Shown here: positions 58,552-64,000 of the stretch, one piece after another | How the letters are laid out: each line of letters opens with the position of its first letter | Position numbering within the stretch: position 1 is the stretch's first letter | Source of the DNA: Undibacterium piscinae | Lineage (GTDB): Bacteria; Pseudomonadota; Gammaproteobacteria; Burkholderiales; Burkholderiaceae_D | Length of the DNA stretch: 64,000 nt | Direction: 5' to 3' | Assembly: GCA_003970805.2 (NCBI GenBank) | Contig: CP051152.1 | Span: 3,100,001-3,164,000, forward strand | Translations under genes and position numbers: made by a program | The notes under the pieces: generated by a model | The model's database searches: none | What the model saw: the letters and a program-made list of their open reading frames with translations, nothing else | What the model was told of the DNA's origin: nothing

Positions 58552-59600
58552 TCAAAGCCCCAGATCGCCTTGAAGCCCTGACATTGATTAATGAAGCGGT
58601 TGCCGCTGGCGCGCGCCAAGACCTTGCTTGCGACATGCTGGGGTTGAGTGTGCGCACCCTACAGCGGTGGCGGCATTCACCACAAGATCGGCGGCCTGAT
58701 ACCATGCATCAGTGTCCTGCAAATAAGCTCAATCAAGCAGAACGTGAGGCATTGTTGGCAGCAGCTAACTGCGCCGAATACGCCAGCATGACGCCGCATC
58801 AGATTGTTCCCAAGTTGGCCGACAAAGGAATTTATCTGGCATCGGAATCGACATTTTACCGCGTCATGAAAGCAGCTAATCAAGGACAGCGAAGGGGGCG
58901 AAGTAAGAGCCCGCAGAAACGGCCATTGACAACGCATCAAGCAGATGGACCTAACCAAGTGTGGTGCTGGGATATCACCTGGCTACCAAGCACGGTCAAG
59001 GGTAGATTCTTTTATTGGTACATGATGAAAGACATCTACAGCCGTAAGCTGGTGGTCAATGAAGTGCATGAAAACGAATCGTCAGAACATGCCAGTCACT
59101 TGTTGTGGCGCGGTTGTTTGCGTGAACAAATAGCCGGCAAACCACTGGTGCTGCATTCCGACAATGGCACGGCTATGAAAGGGGCGAACATGCTCTCCGC
59201 CATGTACGATCTTGGTGTGGTTCCGTCTTTTAGCCGACCACGTGTCAGCAACGATAACGCCTACGCCGAAGCATTATTTCGTACTGCGAAGTATTGCCCG
59301 CAGTGGCCAGAACGGCCATTCGACACCTTGGAAGAAGCGCGTCTCTGGGTACATGAATTCGTCAAATGGTATAACGAAGAACATTGCCATAGCGGCTTGA
59401 AATACGTCACTCCAGATCAGCGCCATCGTGGGCAAGCAAGTGTGTTACTTCAGCAGCGTGCACAGGTCTATCAACTAGCCCGTAAAAAAAATCCTCGACG
59501 CTGGTCTGGAGAAACGAGAGATTGGACATTAGGCAGTACTGTCTACTTGAATCCTGAACGAGCTCAGATGCAAGAGAAAGATTATATGAAAGCAGCTTAA
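58548..59600 (+). CDS. IS3-family transposase OrfB (DDE integrase)
   Basis: 350 aa. Catalytic triad D142 (WDITWLP), D205 (LHSDNGTAM) and E241 (NAYAEALFRT) with a 35-residue spacing between the second D and E, the DD35E pattern of the rve integrase fold. An N-terminal HTH_21-like segment precedes it. Full length with no frameshift, so the element looks active. Confidence 0.93.
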   Translation: MIKAPDRLEALTLINEAVAAGARQDLACDMLGLSVRTLQRWRHSPQDRRPDTMHQCPANKLNQAEREALLAAANCAEYASMTPHQIVPKLADKGIYLASESTFYRVMKAANQGQRRGRSKSPQKRPLTTHQADGPNQVWCWDITWLPSTVKGRFFYWYMMKDIYSRKLVVNEVHENESSEHASHLLWRGCLREQIAGKPLVLHSDNGTAMKGANMLSAMYDLGVVPSFSRPRVSNDNAYAEALFRTAKYCPQWPERPFDTLEEARLWVHEFVKWYNEEHCHSGLKYVTPDQRHRGQASVLLQQRAQVYQLARKKNPRRWSGETRDWTLGSTVYLNPERAQMQEKDYMKAA

Positions 59601-59871
59601 TTTTAAACATTAAAGCGACAACTAGCTTGACACACACCGGTTTCTTGGCGAAGCAAGAAAAGGGAGTAGCCGCCGGTCTACCACCGGCCAGCAATCGCAC
59701 AACAACCACAGAAGTACAAACACCACCAAGCCACCGCGCATATCCCATGCGCCCCGCAGGCCAGCATGCTTGAAGAAGCGCATGGGATATGCGTAGTGGC
59801 AGGCTCGTGTTTTAAAACCGCTACGGCACCGCGACGTGTGTGCGATTACGCCTTGCTAATCGCACCTACCG

Positions 59872-60407
59872 GGTTAGCACGGCAGCGCAGCCTTACAACA
59901 GTTCAATACCAAAACGCCGGGCGATCAGCGCAAACAGACCGAAGCTGACGATAGAGATCACCGCACTAGCCAGCAAGGTCAGCCAAAATCCCAGACGTGG
60001 CAGCAACCAAGGGAAGACCAGAAACATAGGCAAAGTCGGCACCACATACCAAAACGTGTACCAGGCATGATTGGCGATCTTCTGCTCGGACTGATGCTCC
60101 AGATGCAGCCAGATCAGGGTGAGAATGGTCACCAAAGGCAGCGCCGCGATCAAGCCGCCTAGCCGGTCACTCCGTTTGGCCAGCTCAGAAACGAGCACCA
60201 CCACACCGGCCGTGATTAGATATTTAGTGATGATCCAGAGCATGGTTTTCCTGTGAACTAGCGCTTCAAATGCGAAGAGTAACGCAGTTAGCAAGGCAAA
60301 GATAGGCGTAGGACTTACGCAAAACCGCCCCAGCGTCGTTGTATCCGCCTTGCCGTACTGGTGTAATGTCTGCGGCGGCACGCCTAGCTGGAACAATTTT
60401 TCGTCAG
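59872..60407 (-). repeat. Segmental duplication, copy 2 (inverted copy of 14913-15450)
   Basis: Nearly identical in reverse to 14913-15450, containing a complete DUF3147 gene and upstream region. It is bounded by the palindromic-element zone on the left and a MITE-like repeat on the right. Confidence 0.9.
59893..60243 (-). CDS. DUF3147-family membrane protein, copy 2
   Basis: 116 aa, four hydrophobic segments, differing from copy 1 by one visible residue (Thr to Ala in SFGLFALIARR). Because an upstream TAA is TAC in this copy, the open frame runs further back to 60438, but the ATG at 60243 with AGGAAA is the natural start, as in copy 1. Confidence 0.8.
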   Translation of the reverse strand: MLWIITKYLITAGVVVLVSELAKRSDRLGGLIAALPLVTILTLIWLHLEHQSEQKIANHAWYTFWYVVPTLPMFLVFPWLLPRLGFWLTLLASAVISIVSFGLFALIARRFGIELL

Positions 60408-60411
60408 CCTG

Positions 60412-60735
60412 GTAGGGTGGGCACGTTTTTGTGCCCACGCAGAGATGAACCGATAGCTATGCATCGAAATTTTGGTTTGATGGGCTTAAGCTGAGTGTTG
60501 TTGCTGGCCTAGGGTGGGCAGATGATGCTGTGTACACCTTACGCACTGCCCTTCACGCAAATGATCCTCGCCTAGCCAAGCCTGGTAGGGTGGGCACGTT
60601 TTTGTGCCCACGCAGAGATGAACCGATAGCTATGCATCGAAATTTTGGTTTGATGGGCTTAAGCTGAGTGTTGTTGCTGGCCTTGGGCAGATGATTGTGC
60701 CCACGCACTGCCCTTCACGCAAATGATCCTCGCCT
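60412..60735. repeat. Two tandem MITE-like copies of the GTAGGGTGGGCAC family
   Basis: A unit of about 173 bp (from 60412 and again from 60585) matching 57496-57631. The right ends are damaged (GTGTACACCTTACGC and GTGCCCACGCAC). A third partial piece (CCGATAGCTATGCCGAAATTTTGG) runs into 60760. Confidence 0.75.
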
Positions 60736-60761
60736 ACCGATAGCTATGCCGAAATTTTGGT

Positions 60762-61128
60762 GGTTTCCAGTCTAAGCAGGCATCGATCACCGAGCAGGCA
60801 TATTAGTTTGGATCTTCCCGGTATCTTTTGTCCGGCCATCAGATTCGACTCTATCATCAGTCCTACCAGCGAGGTATTGCCGTTGACGACCTGATTGATG
60901 ACATCCGCCATGACCAGCGTTTGTAGTTCCGGTTTCTTGTAGCTATTCGCATGCGAGCAATCGACCACGATATTGGCGGGAAGTTTTTGCCTTGATCAGC
61001 GCTTGCTCAGCCATCGCCACCGATACCGTATCGTAATTAGGACGGCCATCGCCGCCGCGCAAGACCACATGACCATGCTGGTTGCCGCGGGTGCGCACGA
61101 TAGATAGTTCAACCCCAAAAATGTATTG
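60762..61128 (-). pseudogene. aroG: C-terminal fragment of a DAHP synthase gene (aroG-like)
   Basis: Fragments of phospho-2-dehydro-3-deoxyheptonate aldolase. VRTRGNQHGHVVLRGGDG and RPNYDTVSV on the right, VDCSHANSYKKPELQ and LVGLMIESNL in the middle, and YACSVIDACLDWK-like sequence at the left end in another frame. A shift lies near 60975 and another near 60800. The N-terminal two-thirds is absent and the remainder is broken, so it is a decayed remnant. An intact aroG should exist elsewhere. Confidence 0.7.
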
Positions 61129-61198
61129 ATCCGTTGTTCTTAAAACCTACGATAAGCCGGACGACACCTGATGTCCAGGCGATCATGAGGAATACAAG

Positions 61199-62830
61199 TT
61201 GCGCAAGAATCCTGAGTTCGCCTCTATGCTAGGCGATAAGCGTTATAACGATAAGCTCAGTGACTATTCTCAAGCGGCGATTGATGCGGAAGCACGTGCC
61301 GAAGCCGTATTCTTAAAGCGTTTTCTTGCGATAGACAGCAAGGGTTTTAACGCTCAGGAATTGTTGAATAAAGACCTGATGGTGCGCCAACTCAGTGTCG
61401 ACGTCGAAGAAAGACGCTTTAAAGAATGGCAGATGCCGGTGCTGCAAAATTCAGGTCTCCATCTGGAGTCGGCTGAAATGGTGCCGCGTCTATCGTTTGA
61501 TACCGTTAAAGATTATCAGGACTACCTGACCAGGCTAAAAGCCCTGCCGCTGGCTTTTGATCAGATTACCGTGCAAATGCACAATGGCATCAAAAATAAG
61601 CTGATGCCGCCGCAATTCTTAATCGAAAAAATTGCACGTCAGTGTGAGGATATTGCCGCGCTAAGTCTGGATAGTTCGCCGTTTACTTTGCCGTTGCAAA
61701 AATTCCCAGCCAGTTTTTCTGAAGCCGAGAAGCAAAACCTGAGCGCCGCGATCCGTGCCGCAGTGGTGCAGCACGTGGCGCCTGCGTATCAGAAATTTGC
61801 CGTTTTTGTGGCCCGCGACTATGCGCCGCATGGCCGTCAGGATGTCGGGGTTTGGTCTTTGCCGGATGGTGCGGAACGTTATAAATTCCAGGTAAAAACC
61901 TCGACGACTACTGATATGGATGCGGAGCAAATCCATCAGTTAGGTTTGCGTGAAGTGGCGCGGATAGAAGCGCAGATGCTGGCAACGGCACAGAAGCTGG
62001 GTTTTACCGATCTGAAGAGCTTTAATGCCAGTGTCTTGGTTAACCCGGATCTGCATCCTAAATCGCGTCAGGAAATTCTCGATAAATACATCAAATACAC
62101 TGAACAGATGGAGGCTAAATTGCCGCAGCTATTCGGCCGTTTGCCGAAAGCAAAAATGGTGGTGATGGCTGTGCCGGAGTTCAGCGAGAAAGAGGCGTCC
62201 GGCGCTTCCTACAATAACGGTACGCCGGATGGTTCGCGCCCTGGTCAGGTGATGGTCAATACCAGTGATTTTGCCGAACGTCTGACCTTGCCTATAGAGA
62301 GCACGGCTTTGCACGAAGGTTTGCCTGGCCATCACATGCAAATTTCTATCGCACAGGAATTAGAGGGTTTGCCGGAGTTCCGTAAGCAAGGCGGATATAA
62401 CGCCTATGTGGAAGGCTGGGCGCTGTATTCGGAGCGTCTGGGTGAAGAGCTGGGTTTCTTTCAAGATCCGTATAGCTACTACGGGCATTTGCAGGATGAA
62501 ATGCTGCGCGCGATACGTCTGGTGGTCGACACCGGCCTGCATTATAAAAAGTGGAACCGTCAGCAAGTGGTCGACTTCTTTCATGACCATTCCGGCATAG
62601 AGGAAGTCGATGTACAGAGCGAAACCGATCGCTACATAGTCTGGCCAGGGCAGGCGCTGGGCTACAAGATAGGTCAGCTCAAGATCGTCGAACTACGCGA
62701 ATACGCGACTCAAAAGCTGGGCAAAAAATTTGATTTGCGCGCCTTCCATGACGAGGTGCTGGGTGCCGGTGCATTACCGCTGGATGTGCTGGAACAGCGC
62801 ATCCATGCCTGGGTAAATACGCAAATATAA
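61199..62830 (+). CDS. DUF885-family putative metallohydrolase, 5' end lost
   Basis: 543 aa from a TTG; the frame is open only back to a TGA at 61169. Homologs are near 580-610 aa with a signal peptide, and here the match begins abruptly at YKLRKNPEFASMLGDKRYND, so the signal and first residues are gone. The metal site is HEGLPGHHMQ, with a later Glu in YVEGWALYSERLGEELG, as in zinc peptidase-like DUF885 proteins. With no good start or signal it may not be functional. It abuts the aroG fragment, so a deletion probably joined them. Confidence 0.85.
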   Translation: MRKNPEFASMLGDKRYNDKLSDYSQAAIDAEARAEAVFLKRFLAIDSKGFNAQELLNKDLMVRQLSVDVEERRFKEWQMPVLQNSGLHLESAEMVPRLSFDTVKDYQDYLTRLKALPLAFDQITVQMHNGIKNKLMPPQFLIEKIARQCEDIAALSLDSSPFTLPLQKFPASFSEAEKQNLSAAIRAAVVQHVAPAYQKFAVFVARDYAPHGRQDVGVWSLPDGAERYKFQVKTSTTTDMDAEQIHQLGLREVARIEAQMLATAQKLGFTDLKSFNASVLVNPDLHPKSRQEILDKYIKYTEQMEAKLPQLFGRLPKAKMVVMAVPEFSEKEASGASYNNGTPDGSRPGQVMVNTSDFAERLTLPIESTALHEGLPGHHMQISIAQELEGLPEFRKQGGYNAYVEGWALYSERLGEELGFFQDPYSYYGHLQDEMLRAIRLVVDTGLHYKKWNRQQVVDFFHDHSGIEEVDVQSETDRYIVWPGQALGYKIGQLKIVELREYATQKLGKKFDLRAFHDEVLGAGALPLDVLEQRIHAWVNTQI

Positions 62831-62883
62831 GCCGCCTGAAATAAGCAGTCAGAATTTTTAATGGAATTTGATTGCCGTACAGA

Positions 62884-62923
62884 ATGGTCATGCCTGGGTA
62901 AAGCAGGCGTGGCCATTTTTTTT
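62884..62923 (+). terminator. Rho-independent terminator after the DUF885 gene
   Basis: ATGGTCATGCCTG pairs with CAGGCGTGGCCAT (two wobble pairs) around 7 nt and is followed by eight T. Confidence 0.88.
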
Positions 62924-63023
62924 CCGACAAAGCGTGAAAATATTTGAGTCAGGCTATTTTTTTATAGCAAATAGTTTTAATTCCCGAGTAGAATTGATCG
63001 GATCAACCCCTCTCGGAGGCAAC

Positions 63024-63299
63024 ATGAGCGCATTTGCAATGCCGGTTTATATGGTCGATTTCACTCCCAAGACTATCGCTGCCGTGCTGTCTCCGGCTGC
63101 CATAGAGGGTTCCGAGGTAGAACTGGATGTGTATGATCGCAAGGATGTGAGCCTGAAACTGGTCGCCATAGGCCAAAGACTCAAGGATGCCGATGATAAT
63201 TTCCGTATCATTGTCACTGCCGATGGCATCAGCAATCAGCATGACTGGAACTTTACCATCTTGCGCGATTCAGCTGACCGTGGCCGCAAGAAGCGCTAG
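63024..63299 (+). CDS. Small conserved hypothetical protein
   Basis: 91 aa from ATG 63024 after TCGGAGG; the longer open frame upstream crosses the terminator and is not used. Starts MSAFAMPVYMVDFTPKT and has VELDVYDRKDVSLKLVAIGQ; mixed alpha/beta composition, a basic C-terminus (RGRKKR), no signal peptide. I do not know the family. Confidence 0.7.
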   Translation: MSAFAMPVYMVDFTPKTIAAVLSPAAIEGSEVELDVYDRKDVSLKLVAIGQRLKDADDNFRIIVTADGISNQHDWNFTILRDSADRGRKKR

Positions 63300-63382
63300 C
63301 CAGTCTTTTTTACCCGCATACTCCTGAGATTATTACCGCAGGACAGGCGGTAATGCTGTTCAGTTAAGCTCCAATCCGTCTA

Positions 63383-63463
63383 GGTGTCATCCCTGCGTAG
63401 GCAGGGATCCAGTGTCTTTAGGCTTTTACGCCGCTGGATTCCCGCTTTTGCGGGAATGACGAT
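63383..63463. repeat. GTCATTCCCGC-type inverted repeat element
   Basis: TGTCATCCCTGCGTAGGCAGGGATCC at the left and GGATTCCCGCTTTTGCGGGAATGAC at the right, each a small hairpin and together an imperfect inverted pair. This GTCATTCCCGC...GCGGGAATGAC type is common in many proteobacteria. Confidence 0.7.
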
Positions 63464-63527
63464 ACGTAGGACAAGGTTTAACTGAACGGCATTACGGACA
63501 GGCGTAATACTTCTTGCATGGCAGCGT

Positions 63528-64000
63528 TTAGCCTTTCCACTTCCTTTGTAGTCCGGTATCGGTATGGATCCAGCCGCCCTTGGCGCTTGGGCGATAATAA
63601 AAACCGACACCGCCCTGCCTGAAGCTTTGTATTAGTTCACCCAGCACTTCTTCGTGTAACTGTGAGATGCGGATGTCGGCAGCGCGGCCTTCCAGGTGCA
63701 GCGATTTACGCGCTGCCGGAATGCCTTCCTCAATCAGGCGTTGGTTCGATGCTGCCGTGCGATAGCCGGACAAGATTTCCAAGGGCTTGGTCATGCCAAA
63801 GCGTGCGATAAAGGCCTGGGTCGCCCACAGGGTTTCCAGCAATTTTGGATCAATCGCGGCGGCTTGTTTGCCATTGACGTCACGCAGTAAATGACAGACT
63901 TGCTGGTAGGCGGAATCGAGCATTTCGCCGTCTTTCCAGTATAGTAACTGTACGCGTTCGCCGCTGGCGGGGCGCACCAGATCGAGGGTGCGCGGTTTTA
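63528..64000 (-). CDS. MepK/YcbK-type peptidoglycan endopeptidase (start outside window)
   Basis: DUF882/peptidase M15-like protein; E. coli MepK cleaves murein cross-links. At least 157 residues are visible, and the frame continues through 64000 (KPRTLDLVRPASGERV). Zinc ligands sit in SLHLEGRAADIRI (His and Asp) and GGWIHTDTG (His). ETLWATQAFIARFGMTKPLEILSGYRT is family-typical. The N-terminal signal is beyond the edge. Confidence 0.9.
   Translation of the reverse strand, partial: KPRTLDLVRPASGERVQLLYWKDGEMLDSAYQQVCHLLRDVNGKQAAAIDPKLLETLWATQAFIARFGMTKPLEILSGYRTAASNQRLIEEGIPAARKSLHLEGRAADIRISQLHEEVLGELIQSFRQGGVGFYYRPSAKGGWIHTDTGLQRKWKG

Larger units (their letters stand above)
57994..59639 (+). 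mobile_element. IS3-family insertion sequence
   Basis: About 1646 bp with orfA and orfB. The ends carry imperfect inverted repeats built around TGTCAGGATAG...TGTCGC on the left and the complement of TGTCAAGCTAG...TGTCGC on the right. GTTTC lies on both sides (57989-57993 and 59640-59644), a probable 5-bp target duplication. Removing the IS restores the TTGCTTCCGTTTCTTGGCG sequence seen intact at about 16508, confirming the borders to within a base or two. Confidence 0.85.
57640..59792. repeat. Palindromic repeat element, copy 4, interrupted by an IS3-family element
   Basis: A short left-arm remnant (57640-57685), A-rich array (57685-57755), right arm up to 57993, then after the insertion 59640-59732, and the right hairpin 59733-59792. 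The array and following 100 bp are almost identical to element 2. Confidence 0.75.

Overview
The window looks like a chromosomal segment of a denitrification-capable betaproteobacterium, most likely Burkholderiales/Oxalobacteraceae (an Undibacterium- or Herbaspirillum-like organism). The reasons are the family-level look of RpoB, RpoC, EF-Tu, SecE and L7/L12, the tRNA-Tyr/Gly/Thr-tuf-tRNA-Trp-secE-nusG-rplKAJL-rpoBC order, the hut genes and the nos genes. This placement rests on recalled family features; no database search was run.

Layout. 1-2.8 kb: the end of glpD and a glpT interrupted by two +1 shifts in poly-T runs. 2.9-14.9 kb: a nitrous-oxide-respiration island. nosZ-R-D-F-Y-L plus a second nosL-like gene lie on the minus strand; a lipoprotein cytochrome c, a NosX/ApbE gene and a truncated-looking diguanylate cyclase lie on the plus strand. 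FNR/DNR-type boxes sit between the two directions. 14.9-24.4 kb: an accessory zone of small hypothetical genes, attC-like sites, MITE-like hairpins and large palindromic repeat elements, plus a HAD-family secreted protein, a GNAT acetyltransferase and a small membrane protein. 24.6-29.3 kb: a tight five-gene envelope operon (periplasmic repeat protein, ABC ATPase, FtsX-type permease, LolA-like periplasmic protein, outer-membrane barrel). 29.4-30.7 kb: an MgtC-family protein and a cache-domain protein.

31-45 kb: the core tRNA-tuf-ribosomal protein-RNA polymerase block, driven by a consensus sigma70 promoter. secE carries an 8-A tract that puts its second half in the -1 frame. 45-53.8 kb: birA, coaX, a SPOR protein, a histidine-utilisation set (IclR regulator, hutG, hutF), then a divergent LysR/azoR pair and a pirin with a damaged 3' end. 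53.8-61.2 kb: a decayed zone with broken MCE/MlaD and lipoprotein genes, two more palindromic elements (one split by an IS3-family element), an inverted second copy of the 15-kb DUF3147 segment, MITE-like tandem repeats and an aroG fragment. 61.2-64 kb: a 5'-truncated DUF885 gene, a small conserved hypothetical gene and the start of a MepK/YcbK-type peptidase that leaves the window.

The most distinctive unexplained structure is a family of roughly 0.8-1.2 kb palindromic elements. Each has a REP-like hairpin at both ends in opposite orientation, about 200-280 bp inverted arms, and a central A-rich array of about 12-bp repeats. Four copies occur here. Several genes (glpT, nosD, nosL-2, secE, pirin, the MCE cluster) carry indels in homopolymers or dinucleotide runs. 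Some of these may be assembly errors, and that should be settled before calling them pseudogenes.
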